From contig RDZG01000059.1 in NCBI GenBank assembly GCA_004293915.1, forward strand, positions 1-50,114: a stretch of 50,114 nt of DNA, read 5' to 3'. The notes under the pieces were generated by a model. It did not search any database and had not been told where the DNA came from. It saw nothing but the letters and a program-made list of their open reading frames with translations. Positions 32,321 through 41,435 of this stretch are shown here, in pieces (positions within the stretch are counted from its first letter, which is position 1; each line of letters starts with the position of its first letter). This DNA comes from Bacteroidota bacterium. GTDB taxonomy: Bacteria; Bacteroidota; Bacteroidia; Cytophagales; UBA9547. Both the position numbers and the translations under genes were made by a program.

Positions 32321-33574
32321 ATGATAAACGTATCTTCAGAAATAGGAAATCTAAAAAAAATAATCATACACAGTCCTGATGATGGAATTGAAATGGTTAC
32401 GCCTGATAAAGCCGTAGAGTATTTATATGAAGATATTGTGTATTTGGATAAAATGCGAAAAGAACACAATGTGTTTAAAAAAGTGCTAGAAGCATTTGTT
32501 GGGACAGAAAACGTATTAGATATTCAACATTTGATAGAGGAAGTTTGCCAAATAGATAATGTAAAAAAAGAGTTAATTGAAGCGGTTTGTAAACTCGAAA
32601 AAAAACCAAGTTTAATTTCTGTTTTATCAAAACTTTCGGCTAAAAATCTTGCTTACACTTTTATTACTGGAATACTAAAATCAAATAAAACGATACTCAT
32701 TTCTCCCATTTCAAATTATATCTTTTGCAGAGATATTGGTGTGATTGTTAATAATTATTTGCTCATCACACAAGCCATGAAAAAGGCGAGAAGTAGAGAA
32801 TCTTTGCTGAGTTGGTATGTGTATCATTACAGCAAAACATTTGATATTATTCAGCGAAACGATTGGTTTATAAAAATTTCAAATGATGCAAATGAATTGG
32901 TCGAAAACATTGGACACAACGAAAACGAACTTTCTATCGAAGGCGGTGATGTGATGACATTTGGAGAAGAATATTTATTAATTGGCTGCAGCGAACGAAC
33001 AAGTCGTTATGCTTTTGATAAAGTAAAAGAACTTATTTTTCATCGCAAAACAATCAAATATGTGGTAATGGTAGAAATACCCAAAGATCGCTATTGCATG
33101 CATCTGGATACGATTTTTACTCGAATTAGTACAGATGAATGTGTAGTATTTGCTCCACTTATCATGCAAAAAGGAAAACTATTGATTAAAAAATTTGAAA
33201 AAGGAATACCAAATCCTCAAATCTATGATTCGTTGCAAGATTTATTACTTGAAATAAATCCAAATATGAAATTTATAGCTTGTGGCGATGGCAAATCTCC
33301 GTACCAAGAACGAGAACAATGGACAGATGGTTGCAATTTATTTGCCATTCGTTCGGGAGTTGCAGTTACTTATGATAGAAACCAAGTAACCACAAAAGCC
33401 ATAGAAAAACATGGTTATAAAGTAATAAAAGCCGAACAATTATTATCAAAATTTAAAACCAAAGAACTCGACCCAAAAACATTAGAAAAAACATTGATTC
33501 TAATTCCATCAAACGAACTTTCTAGAGCAAGAGGGGGTACACATTGCTTAACATTTCCAATTTTGAGAGAGTAA
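32321..33574 (+). CDS. arcA: arginine deiminase
   Basis: Arginine deiminase converts Arg to citrulline plus ammonia. The 417 residues show YIFCRDIGV (the F-x-R-D substrate segment), IEGGDVM with the active-site Glu and Asp, MHLDTIFT with the catalytic His, and the C-terminal ELSRARGGTHCLTFP with nucleophile C409. This is a complete active site. The usual partners ornithine carbamoyltransferase (arcB) and carbamate kinase (arcC) are absent from the window, so the ATP-yielding pathway is not supported here. It lies 47 bases after the four-helix gene. Beside the ArgZ-like enzyme it may supply citrulline for a second hydrolysis to ornithine. Confidence 0.9.
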   Translation: MINVSSEIGNLKKIIIHSPDDGIEMVTPDKAVEYLYEDIVYLDKMRKEHNVFKKVLEAFVGTENVLDIQHLIEEVCQIDNVKKELIEAVCKLEKKPSLISVLSKLSAKNLAYTFITGILKSNKTILISPISNYIFCRDIGVIVNNYLLITQAMKKARSRESLLSWYVYHYSKTFDIIQRNDWFIKISNDANELVENIGHNENELSIEGGDVMTFGEEYLLIGCSERTSRYAFDKVKELIFHRKTIKYVVMVEIPKDRYCMHLDTIFTRISTDECVVFAPLIMQKGKLLIKKFEKGIPNPQIYDSLQDLLLEINPNMKFIACGDGKSPYQEREQWTDGCNLFAIRSGVAVTYDRNQVTTKAIEKHGYKVIKAEQLLSKFKTKELDPKTLEKTLILIPSNELSRARGGTHCLTFPILRE

Positions 33575-33592
33575 GTTAATTTTATACATTTG
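33562..33592 (+). promoter_or_regulatory. internal promoter before the P5C dehydrogenase gene
   Basis: TTTG (33562-33565) and TACATTTG (33585-33592) lie 19 bases apart and match the consensus exactly. The -33 element is inside the last codons of arcA, so the downstream genes could be expressed without the upstream locus. Confidence 0.55.
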
Positions 33593-33677
33593 AAAAAGAT
33601 TAAAAAATCATAATGGGATTTTTAAAAAAAACATTTTTGATTATTAAAATAGATTATCTCATAATTAAATATTATCT

Positions 33678-35303
33678 ATGAACGGAACATTCAAAATCCC
33701 ATTTCCTATAAACGAACCTACTTTGCAATATGCCCCAAATTCTAAAGAGCGTTTGCAAATTTTGGAAGCAATCAAATTGGCAAAATCAACCGAAATTGAA
33801 GTACCAATGTATATTGGAAATAAAACAATAAAAGAAGGAATTAAAAAGCGAATGTCGCCACCACACGAACATGCACATACTTTAGGCTACTATTGGGAAG
33901 GCAAAGAAAACCATGTTTCACAAGCCATAAACGCTGCTCTTGAAACCAAGGAAAGTTGGGAATTGTTGCCTTGGGAACAAAAAGCAAGTATTTTTTTGAA
34001 AGCTGCAGACTTAGTTTCTGGTTCGTATCGCTTCAAAATAAATGCAGCTACCATGCTTTGCCAATCCAAAAGTGTGTTTCAAGCCGAAATTGATGCCGCT
34101 TGCGAATTTGCTGATTTCTTACGTTTTAATGTCTATTATGCCGAAGAAATTTATAAATCACAACCAATAGTGAACTCCCCTGCTATATGGAACCGAATGG
34201 AATACAGACCTTTGGAGGGTTTTATATATGCACTTACACCATTTAATTTCACGGCTATTGCTGCGAATTTGCCCATTGCTCCAGCCTTAATGGGCAATGT
34301 AATTGTTTGGAAACCTGCCGATTCGCAAGTATATTCGGCTCAAGTAATTATGGAAATTCTTACCGAAGCAGGTTTGCCAACAGGCGTAATTAATATGGTG
34401 ATGTGCGATGGACCAAAAGCGGGAGAAGTTGTTTTTGCCCATCGTGATTTTGCAGGTATTCATTTTACGGGTAGCACAGCCGTTTTTAAAACAGTTTGGA
34501 AAACGATAGCTCAAAATTTAAATACATACAAATCTTACCCAAAAATAGTGGGAGAAACTGGCGGAAAAGATTTTATTTTGGCTCACCCAACAGCCGATAT
34601 AAAGGTTTTAGTAGCTGCCCTTATTCGTGGAGCTTTTGAGTTTCAAGGTCAGAAATGTTCAGCTTGCTCAAGGGCATATATTCCAAAATCCATTTGGAAC
34701 GAAGCTTGGAAATTGATGGAAACGGAGCTTAAAACCATAAAAATTGGCTCTACGGAGGATTTATCTTGCTTTATGAATGCGGTAATTGATGAAAAATCAT
34801 TTACAAAAATTTCGGGATATATTGAAAAAGCAAAAGCATTAAAAAGTAATAAAATCATTTTTGGTGGCAATTATGATAAATCAAAAGGTTACTTTATCGA
34901 ACCAACTGTAATTTTAACTACAGATCCTCATTCGCTAACAATGGAAGAAGAAATTTTTGGTCCTGTTCTTACTATTTATGTTTATGATGATGAAAAATTG
35001 GACGAAACTTTAACACTTATCGACCAAACTTCGCCTTATTCGCTCACTGGAGCAGTGATTGCAACCGATAAAATAGCGATTGCAAAAATAGCTGAAAAAC
35101 TACGAAATAGTGCAGGTAATTTCTATATCAATGATAAGTGTACAGGGGCAGTAGTTGGTCAGCAACCATTTGGAGGAGCCAGAATGAGCGGCACAAACGA
35201 CAAATCGGGCTCGTTTTTAAATCTTTTGCGTTGGGTTTCACCTCGCACTATTAAAGATAATATGTTGCCTGTAAAAGATTATCGTTATCCTTTTTTGGGG
35301 TAA
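33678..35303 (+). CDS. pruA: L-glutamate gamma-semialdehyde (P5C) dehydrogenase
   Basis: This enzyme oxidises glutamate semialdehyde to glutamate with NAD, completing arginine, ornithine or proline catabolism. The 541 residues match the stand-alone PruA/RocA type of about 540. Sites are the N-terminal PFPINEPTLQYAPNS, FTGSTAVF of the NAD fold, the general base E293 in VGETGGKD, the catalytic C327 in GQKCSACSRAY, and EEEIFGPVLTIYVYDD. No proline dehydrogenase is nearby. Its substrate here should come from the ornithine aminotransferase two genes downstream. Confidence 0.93.
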   Translation: MNGTFKIPFPINEPTLQYAPNSKERLQILEAIKLAKSTEIEVPMYIGNKTIKEGIKKRMSPPHEHAHTLGYYWEGKENHVSQAINAALETKESWELLPWEQKASIFLKAADLVSGSYRFKINAATMLCQSKSVFQAEIDAACEFADFLRFNVYYAEEIYKSQPIVNSPAIWNRMEYRPLEGFIYALTPFNFTAIAANLPIAPALMGNVIVWKPADSQVYSAQVIMEILTEAGLPTGVINMVMCDGPKAGEVVFAHRDFAGIHFTGSTAVFKTVWKTIAQNLNTYKSYPKIVGETGGKDFILAHPTADIKVLVAALIRGAFEFQGQKCSACSRAYIPKSIWNEAWKLMETELKTIKIGSTEDLSCFMNAVIDEKSFTKISGYIEKAKALKSNKIIFGGNYDKSKGYFIEPTVILTTDPHSLTMEEEIFGPVLTIYVYDDEKLDETLTLIDQTSPYSLTGAVIATDKIAIAKIAEKLRNSAGNFYINDKCTGAVVGQQPFGGARMSGTNDKSGSFLNLLRWVSPRTIKDNMLPVKDYRYPFLG

Positions 35304-35311
35304 TCGCAAAC

Positions 35312-35342
35312 TTGACAACTTGACAACTTGTTTGTATATTTG
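35312..35342 (+). promoter_or_regulatory. promoter with direct repeats before the toxin-antitoxin pair
   Basis: TTG (35312-35314) and TATATTTG (35335-35342) are 20 bases apart. The -33 region is built from direct repeats of ACTTGACA (35310-35330), a plausible site for autoregulation by the antitoxin. Confidence 0.5.
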
Positions 35343-35359
35343 AATAAAAATATAAAATT

Positions 35360-35614
35360 ATGAGAACAATACCTGTAGCAGAATTCAAAACAAACTTTTC
35401 GGCAATTCTAAAAGATGTCGAAAAAGGAGAAAAAATTGCCATTTCGTATGGCAGAAAAAAAGAAGGTGTAGCAATGCTTGTGCCTTTTGAAAATACAGAA
35501 GAAATGCCGAAAAGAAAATTAGGTTTATTACAAGATAAAGGGGCAAGTATGAAAATTATGCCTGATTTTGAAATGACAGACGAAGAGGTTTTAAACGAAA
35601 AACTGTACGATTGA
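35360..35614 (+). CDS. type II antitoxin, Phd/YefM family
   Basis: The 84 residues begin with the Phd/YefM DNA-binding fold: MRTIPVAEFKTNFSAILKDV, then EKIAISYGRKKEGVAMLVPF. The C-terminal third (DFEMTDEEVLNEKLYD) is acidic and should wrap around the toxin. Its stop codon overlaps the start codon of the toxin gene by one base (TGATG), the common layout for such pairs. It probably represses its own promoter. Confidence 0.88.
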   Translation: MRTIPVAEFKTNFSAILKDVEKGEKIAISYGRKKEGVAMLVPFENTEEMPKRKLGLLQDKGASMKIMPDFEMTDEEVLNEKLYD

Positions 35615-36012
35615 TGGGATATTTGTTAGATACACATTTTGTACTTTGGCTTTTATTTGATTATAAAAAAATAAATCCAAAAATTAAAACAATTTTAGAA
35701 AACCGAAATAATGAAATTTTTATCAGTCAAATTAGCCTTTGGGAGATAAGTTTAAAATATGGATTAGGAAAACTAGATTTATACAATTCTAAACCTGATG
35801 AGATTCAACAAATACTAATTTTAAATGGCTACAAAGTACTTGATTTGAAATCAGAAAACATACTGAGTTTTTATAATCTTCCCCAAAAAATTCATAAAGA
35901 TCCTTTTGATAAAATGTTAGTTTGGCAAGCCATAAAAAATAATTTAACACTCATTTCTCAAGATAAAAAACTAGAGGTTTATCAACAAAATGGATTAAAA
36001 ATAATGTTTTAA
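35614..36012 (+). CDS. PIN-domain toxin (VapC-like ribonuclease)
   Basis: PIN toxins are metal-dependent RNases. The ATG at 35614 overlaps the antitoxin stop codon; a TTG three bases earlier is less likely. The 132 residues show [15 protein letters not shown] with the first acidic residue, the conserved Glu in [15 protein letters not shown], and [14 protein letters not shown] with the later Asp pair. The pair lies between pruA and rocD, unrelated in function to its neighbours. Transcription from its promoter may run on into rocD, which begins 23 bases later. Confidence 0.88.
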   Translation: MGYLLDTHFVLWLLFDYKKINPKIKTILENRNNEIFISQISLWEISLKYGLGKLDLYNSKPDEIQQILILNGYKVLDLKSENILSFYNLPQKIHKDPFDKMLVWQAIKNNLTLISQDKKLEVYQQNGLKIMF

Positions 36013-36035
36013 AATTAATCATAACCTATAAAAAA

Positions 36036-37256
36036 ATGAAATCATCACAAACCTATATCGACCTCGAAGATAAATTTGGAGCCCACAATTACCATCCCAT
36101 TCCTGTTGTTTTAGCCAAAGGTGCTGGAGCCGAAGTTTGGGATGTGGATGGAAAAAAATATTACGATTTTCTTTCTGCATACAGTGCTGTAAATCAAGGG
36201 CATTGCCATCCTCGAATTATACAAGCACTCACCCAACAAGCATCAACTATTACGCTTACTTCAAGAGCTTTTTATAACAATTTATTAGGCGATTACGAAA
36301 AATTCATAACCGAATATTTTGGCTATGAGCGTGTTTTGCCAATGAATACAGGTGTAGAAGGTGGCGAAACCGCTATAAAATTATGCAGAAAATGGGCATA
36401 CAAGATTAAGAAAGTACCTCAAAACGAAGCAAAAATTATTTTTGTTGAAGGTAATTTTTGGGGCAGAACATTAGCCGCCATTTCTTCATCTACCGACCCA
36501 AGTAGCACTACTGATTTTGGTCCGTTTATGCCTGGCTATCAAATTATTCCTTATGATGATATTCCTGCATTAGAACTTGCCTTGCAAGATCCAAATGTGG
36601 CAGGATTTATGCTTGAACCGATACAAGGTGAAGCAGGTGTAAAAATTCCTGCCGATGGATATTTAAAAAAAGCATACAATTTATGCAAAGCTAAAAACGT
36701 GCTTTTCATTGCCGATGAAGTGCAAACAGGTATTGGTAGAACAGGAAAGCTATTGGCTTGTGAACACGAAAACGTAAAACCAGACATTTTAATCTTAGGA
36801 AAAGCCCTTTCTGGTGGAGTTTTGCCAGTTTCTTGTGTACTTTCGAGTCACGAAATCATGCTTACCATCAAACCTGGCGAACATGGTTCTACTTTTGGTG
36901 GAAATCCTTTGGCTTGTGCCGTAGCCACAGAGGCTTTAAAAGTGCTAAAAGAAGAAAATATGATTGAAAATGCCGCTAAAATGGGTGATATTTTGCGAGC
37001 AGAACTCAACAAACTAAAATCAAAATATAATTTTATTAAATTGGTTCGTGGCAGAGGATTGCTTAATGCCATTGTAATTAAAGAATCTGATAAAATAAAT
37101 GCGTGGGATATTTGTATAAAATTTGCCGAAAACGGACTTTTAGCAAAGCCAACACATGGAAATATTATTCGATTTGCACCTCCTTTAGTGATTAATGAAA
37201 AACAACTCCTAGAATGTATAGCTATAATTGACAAATCTTTGTCTTTTTTTGCATAA
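36036..37256 (+). CDS. rocD: ornithine aminotransferase
   Basis: The enzyme transfers the delta-amino group of ornithine to 2-oxoglutarate, giving glutamate semialdehyde. The 406 residues match the class III aminotransferase pattern for ornithine: N-terminal [60 protein letters not shown] with the PLP-contacting Asp, and the Schiff-base lysine K256 in [18 protein letters not shown] and [10 protein letters not shown] are typical of ornithine rather than acetylornithine enzymes. It is the last gene of the locus before a strong terminator and provides the PruA substrate. Confidence 0.93.
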   Translation: MKSSQTYIDLEDKFGAHNYHPIPVVLAKGAGAEVWDVDGKKYYDFLSAYSAVNQGHCHPRIIQALTQQASTITLTSRAFYNNLLGDYEKFITEYFGYERVLPMNTGVEGGETAIKLCRKWAYKIKKVPQNEAKIIFVEGNFWGRTLAAISSSTDPSSTTDFGPFMPGYQIIPYDDIPALELALQDPNVAGFMLEPIQGEAGVKIPADGYLKKAYNLCKAKNVLFIADEVQTGIGRTGKLLACEHENVKPDILILGKALSGGVLPVSCVLSSHEIMLTIKPGEHGSTFGGNPLACAVATEALKVLKEENMIENAAKMGDILRAELNKLKSKYNFIKLVRGRGLLNAIVIKESDKINAWDICIKFAENGLLAKPTHGNIIRFAPPLVINEKQLLECIAIIDKSLSFFA

Positions 37257-37270
37257 TGCCTCTGTTTTTA

Positions 37271-37320
37271 AAGCGAGTTTATCAAAAATGTAACTTTTTT
37301 TTATAAAACTCGCTTTTTAT
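37271..37320 (+). terminator. terminator of the cyanophycin/arginine locus
   Basis: AAGCGAGTTT (37271-37280) and AAACTCGCTT (37306-37315) pair perfectly and a run of T follows (to 37318). It lies 15 bases after the rocD stop. Confidence 0.75.
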
Positions 37321-37405
37321 TTCAACTATTTTTTGTATTATTTGTAGATAATTAAGTTAAGCGAGTTTGTATTTTAACCTTACATTATTTTAATTTGTAA
37401 ATGCT

Positions 37406-39382
37406 ATGCTTTCAGAAAAATATAATACCATACGGTTTAAAATATCTTTCATTGTTGGAGTAATTACCATCACATATAGCCTAATTTTAGTAGGATATTT
37501 GAATTATAATTATAAAAGTTCTAAAATAAATGATGCCATAGAAATTTCAAAAGTATATGCACAAAACTACGCTACAGAAATAAAATCGCAAATCGAACAA
37601 GCATTAGATATAAGCCGAACAACTGCTCAAATTTTGAGTTGCAGGCAAAATTTAGAAAATCCACTTTTATTAAATAGAAAAGATGCAAGTGAAATCATAA
37701 AAAATTTAGTTTCTAAAAATAAGTTTTTGTTAGGAATGTATACTGCTTGGGAACCTAATGCTTTTGATAATAATGATAATGCATATGCTGGACTTCCAAA
37801 CAATCATCCTGACGGGCATTTTGTGCCCTATTGGTACAGAGATAATCAATCTAATACTATTGCTTTTGAGCCATTAAAATATTATTTAGTACCTGGCAAA
37901 GGCGATTATTATTTATTGCCACGCAAAACAAAACAAGAAACAGTTATCGATCCTATTTCATATAAAATTGGCGAAAAACAAGTTTTATTAATGACATTAG
38001 TTGTGCCAATTTTAACTAATAAAGCCAATTTTTTAGGTGTAGTTGGTACTGATATAAGTTCAGAATCTATTTTAAATTTAATTAAATCAAAACTCATTTT
38101 TGAAGGCAACGGCAAAGTAAATATTATTTCAAATAATGGTACTATAGTGGCTTCATCCTATAACGATAGTATTTCTGGAAAACAAATGGCTGATATATTG
38201 CCAGAAATTAAAGATAAAATAAACAATCTGAATGGCATTAATTCTTATACCGAAAACGATGAATTAACTACCATTGTACCCATTAAGTTTGGCTCAACTG
38301 CAAATACATGGTATGTAGTAATTAAAACGCCAATAGAATACTTAATAAAAGATTTGAATACTGAACTTATTAAATTAACAGGTTTTGCTATTTTATTTTT
38401 TATAATTTTATTACTTGTAACAAACTATTTTATAACTAAATTTTTAAAACCAATTTTTAAGATAACGAGAGTTGCTCAAAAGGTTGCAATTGGGAATTTA
38501 GAAGTTTGGGATGTAGAATCATCAACTGTAGAAATCGAAAAGCTAAATACTGCATTCAAAAAAGTAATAGATTCACAAAAAGATATTGCAGAAGTTACAA
38601 CATCAATCTCCAATGGCGATTATTCTAAAAAAGCAATTATTAAAAGCGAAAAAGATATTTTGGCAATATCTGTCAATAAAATGATTGAAAACCTAAAATC
38701 TACTACCGAAGAAGAGCAAAAACGAAAATGGACAAACGAAGGTTATGCCAACTTTGCTGAATTATTACGACACAACGAAAGTCTAAACAATAGCTCGTTT
38801 AGTGCTTTAAAATTTTTGATTCAATATTTAAACGCTAATCAAGGAGGAGTTTTTCTTGTCGAAAAAACCGACAGAATTTATCTTGAATTAAAAGCTAGCT
38901 ATGCTTATGATAGACAAAAATTCAACCAAAAAACAATCGAAATAGGCGAGGGGTTAGTTGGGCAATGTTTTGTAGAAAAAGAGATGCTGTTACTAAATGA
39001 CTTGCCAAAAAATTATATTAGCATCACTTCTGGTCTTGGTTTTGCAAATCCAAACTATATTATTTTGCTTCCAATCATGTACAACGAATCTATCGAAGGT
39101 GTGATAGAAATTGCAACATTTCATACGTTTGAAAGCCATCAAATTGAGTTTTTGAAAAGATGTGTGAATTTATTTGCTTCGGTGGTTTCAAATATAAAAA
39201 CAAATGATTTAACAACTTCTTTGTTAGCGAATGCTCAAAATCAAACAGAATCAATGAAAATACAAGAAAATGTAATGCGTCAAAACATGGAAGAACTTAC
39301 TGCTTTACAAGAACAAATGACTAGAAAAGAAACAGAGTATATAGAAAAAATCGAGCAATTAATGAAAAAAATAAACAACTGA
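37406..39382 (+). CDS. membrane receptor with dCache, HAMP and GAF domains
   Basis: The 658 residues contain a membrane segment (about 12-30), an extracytoplasmic dCache-like sensor (about 40-310, with GMYTAWEPNAFD, DGHFVPYWYRD and FLGVVGTDISSESI), a second membrane segment (about 325-345), a HAMP-like linker, a helical stretch, a GAF domain (about 460-610, with GVFLVEK and VGQCFVEKEMLLLNDLP) and a C-terminal coiled coil. No histidine kinase, cyclase or methyl-accepting signalling tip is present, so the output must go through a partner. dCache domains often bind amino acids or small organic acids. It follows the terminator of the cyanophycin/arginine locus, so any sensory link is speculation. 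Confidence 0.75.
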   Translation: MLSEKYNTIRFKISFIVGVITITYSLILVGYLNYNYKSSKINDAIEISKVYAQNYATEIKSQIEQALDISRTTAQILSCRQNLENPLLLNRKDASEIIKNLVSKNKFLLGMYTAWEPNAFDNNDNAYAGLPNNHPDGHFVPYWYRDNQSNTIAFEPLKYYLVPGKGDYYLLPRKTKQETVIDPISYKIGEKQVLLMTLVVPILTNKANFLGVVGTDISSESILNLIKSKLIFEGNGKVNIISNNGTIVASSYNDSISGKQMADILPEIKDKINNLNGINSYTENDELTTIVPIKFGSTANTWYVVIKTPIEYLIKDLNTELIKLTGFAILFFIILLLVTNYFITKFLKPIFKITRVAQKVAIGNLEVWDVESSTVEIEKLNTAFKKVIDSQKDIAEVTTSISNGDYSKKAIIKSEKDILAISVNKMIENLKSTTEEEQKRKWTNEGYANFAELLRHNESLNNSSFSALKFLIQYLNANQGGVFLVEKTDRIYLELKASYAYDRQKFNQKTIEIGEGLVGQCFVEKEMLLLNDLPKNYISITSGLGFANPNYIILLPIMYNESIEGVIEIATFHTFESHQIEFLKRCVNLFASVVSNIKTNDLTTSLLANAQNQTESMKIQENVMRQNMEELTALQEQMTRKETEYIEKIEQLMKKINN

Positions 39383-39485
39383 TTAGGCACTTTTATATAG
39401 CTAATAAATTATTCTGATAAATTTTATATTCTTGATGTTGTATCTCGAGTAATGTATCACTAAGTTTGCTAAAAATATAATCAAC

Positions 39486-40595
39486 TTGATTCAGGACATC
39501 GTTTTATACACATTTGGCTTTTTTTTACTTTTGCAGTTCTACTATCACTTTTTTTATTTCGCTCATTTGGCAGCCTACAAAAACGAAGTAAAATCTCAGG
39601 GTCATAAACCAGTTTCCGTAGTGGTTTGTGCACACAATGAGTATGAAAATCTAAAAAAATTAATTCCACTTTTGCTCACACAAAATTATCACAATTATGA
39701 AATTGTAATCGTGAACGACCGCTCTTATGACGAAACCTATGATTTTTTGAAAGAAAAAGGAGATATGTATGCCTCAAAATTAAAAATTGTGAATATAAGC
39801 GATTTACCACAAAAAATGGATCCCAAAAAATATGCTTTAACAATGGGAATAAAAGCCGCAAAACATGATTTGATTATTTTTACAGATGCAGATTGCACAC
39901 CGTATAATAACAACTGGATATTGCAAATGCAGGCTCAAGCAACCGAAAAACCAAATATTATATTAGGTGTTTCGCAATACCAAGTTTTACCAGGTTTTTT
40001 AAATCTTTTGATTCGATTCGAAACATTTTATACTTGCATACAATATTTATCTGCTGCTATTGCTGGAAAACCATATATGGGAGTAGGTAGAAATTTAGCC
40101 TATCATAAATCAATATTTTTCGATAATAAAGGCTATCATCCGTATATGGATGTTACAGGTGGCGATGACGATTTGTTTATCCACAAAGTGGCAAACAAAG
40201 AAAATACTACTATAGCAATAGAGATTGAAGCCCAAACTGTTTCGATTCCTAAAACTACATTTGGCGAATGGTTTACCCAAAAAACAAGGCATTTATCTGT
40301 TGGTAAACATTATAAATTTTCGCAAAAACTAAATACAGGCTTATTACATTTTTCGCAATTAATGGTAATAGTTTTTACTTGTGTATTACTCTTTGATCAG
40401 AATTATTATATTTACGCTTTGTCTGGTTATTTCCTTCGATTTTTAGTAATTAGTATTATTTATAGTATAATTATAAAAAAACTAAGATATAATTTAAACA
40501 ATTGGGCTATATTTGTGGTTGATATCATCTATCCTTTTTATTATATAGTGGTAGGATTCAATGCATTAAGATCAAAAAAAGTAAAATGGAAGTAG
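39486..40595 (+). CDS. family 2 glycosyltransferase, membrane-bound
   Basis: The 369 residues have an N-terminal membrane segment, a GT-A domain (VSVVVCAHNEYENLKKLIP, IVIVNDRSYDET, the DXD-like FTDADCTPYN, and a GGDDDLF acceptor-region motif) and two or more C-terminal membrane segments. It probably adds a sugar to a lipid or polysaccharide intermediate at the inner membrane. The start is TTG at 39486. In-frame sequence is open back to a stop at 39450 without any ATG, so a non-ATG start is needed. Its end overlaps the sigma factor gene by 10 bases. Confidence 0.82.
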   Translation: MIQDIVLYTFGFFLLLQFYYHFFYFAHLAAYKNEVKSQGHKPVSVVVCAHNEYENLKKLIPLLLTQNYHNYEIVIVNDRSYDETYDFLKEKGDMYASKLKIVNISDLPQKMDPKKYALTMGIKAAKHDLIIFTDADCTPYNNNWILQMQAQATEKPNIILGVSQYQVLPGFLNLLIRFETFYTCIQYLSAAIAGKPYMGVGRNLAYHKSIFFDNKGYHPYMDVTGGDDDLFIHKVANKENTTIAIEIEAQTVSIPKTTFGEWFTQKTRHLSVGKHYKFSQKLNTGLLHFSQLMVIVFTCVLLFDQNYYIYALSGYFLRFLVISIIYSIIIKKLRYNLNNWAIFVVDIIYPFYYIVVGFNALRSKKVKWK

Positions 40596-41197
40596 AAGAA
40601 AAAGAATTTTCAGATAAGGCAAAAAAAGACTTTTTACTCGTTGATAGAGCAATCAAAAACAACGATCAAAAAGCCTATGCCGAGTTGATGAAAAGATACC
40701 GAAAATCTGTTTTTCATTTGGTGCTTAAAATGGTTAGAAATGCCGATGAAGCCGAAGATTTAACCATAGAAGCTTTTGCTAAAGCTTTTAAAGGATTGCA
40801 TAAATTTAATCCAGAATTTACATTTAGCACATGGCTTTTTAGAATTGCAACCAACAATTGTATTGATTATATTCGTAAAAAACGTGTACTTACCACAAGT
40901 ATCGACAATCCAATGAAAGATAGCGATGGCGATGAAATGACCATCGATATCAAAGACAGTGCGCTTAATCCTGAAGATCAAAACATCAGAACTCAAAAAA
41001 TAGAACTGATGCAAATGATTGTTACAAAATTGCCATCAAAGTATCAGGTTTTGATAAAAATGCGTTATTTTCAAGAATTGTCTTACGAAGAAATTGCTGA
41101 CAATTTAGATTTTCCGCTCGGCACTGTAAAAGCCCAACTCCACAGAGCCAAAGAGTTACTTTTTGATATGGTTAAAGACAGAAAAGATGCCATTTAA
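40586..41197 (+). CDS. RNA polymerase sigma factor, sigma-70 family (ECF-like)
   Basis: The 203 residues show region 2 (YRKSVFHLVLKMVRNADEAE, then LTIEAFAKAFKGLHKF and FSTWLFRIATNNCIDYIR) and region 4 (LPSKYQVLIKMRYFQELSYE, then EIADNLDFPLGTVKAQLHRA). No anti-sigma gene follows, although ECF factors usually have one. It overlaps the glycosyltransferase and the next small gene, so the run is translated together. Control targets are unknown. Confidence 0.9.
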   Translation: MEVEEKEFSDKAKKDFLLVDRAIKNNDQKAYAELMKRYRKSVFHLVLKMVRNADEAEDLTIEAFAKAFKGLHKFNPEFTFSTWLFRIATNNCIDYIRKKRVLTTSIDNPMKDSDGDEMTIDIKDSALNPEDQNIRTQKIELMQMIVTKLPSKYQVLIKMRYFQELSYEEIADNLDFPLGTVKAQLHRAKELLFDMVKDRKDAI

Positions 41198-41433
41198 TGT
41201 TACTTTTATTTATTGAAATTATTGGTTGGTTAGGTGCAATTTTTGTTTTAACTGCTTATATATTATTGTCGATAAATAAAATTTCATCAAAAGGATATTG
41301 GTACCAAATACTCAATTTATTAGGAGCTATTTTCTTGATTATCAACACGTTTTATCTCAAAGCCTATCCATCTATGTTTGTAAATGTGGTTTGGGTTGGC
41401 GTTGCTATTTTGGGAATGTATAAAAACAAGTAA
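41197..41433 (+). CDS. small membrane protein, CBU_0592-like
   Basis: The 78 residues have three hydrophobic segments and match the pattern of the small CBU_0592-like membrane family (IIGWLGAIFVLTAYILLS, then YQILNLLGAIFLIINTFYLK and FVNVVWVGVAILGMYK). Function is unknown. It begins on the last base of the sigma factor stop and ends 2 bases before the next gene. Confidence 0.75.
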   Translation: MLLLFIEIIGWLGAIFVLTAYILLSINKISSKGYWYQILNLLGAIFLIINTFYLKAYPSMFVNVVWVGVAILGMYKNK

Positions 41434-41435
41434 AC

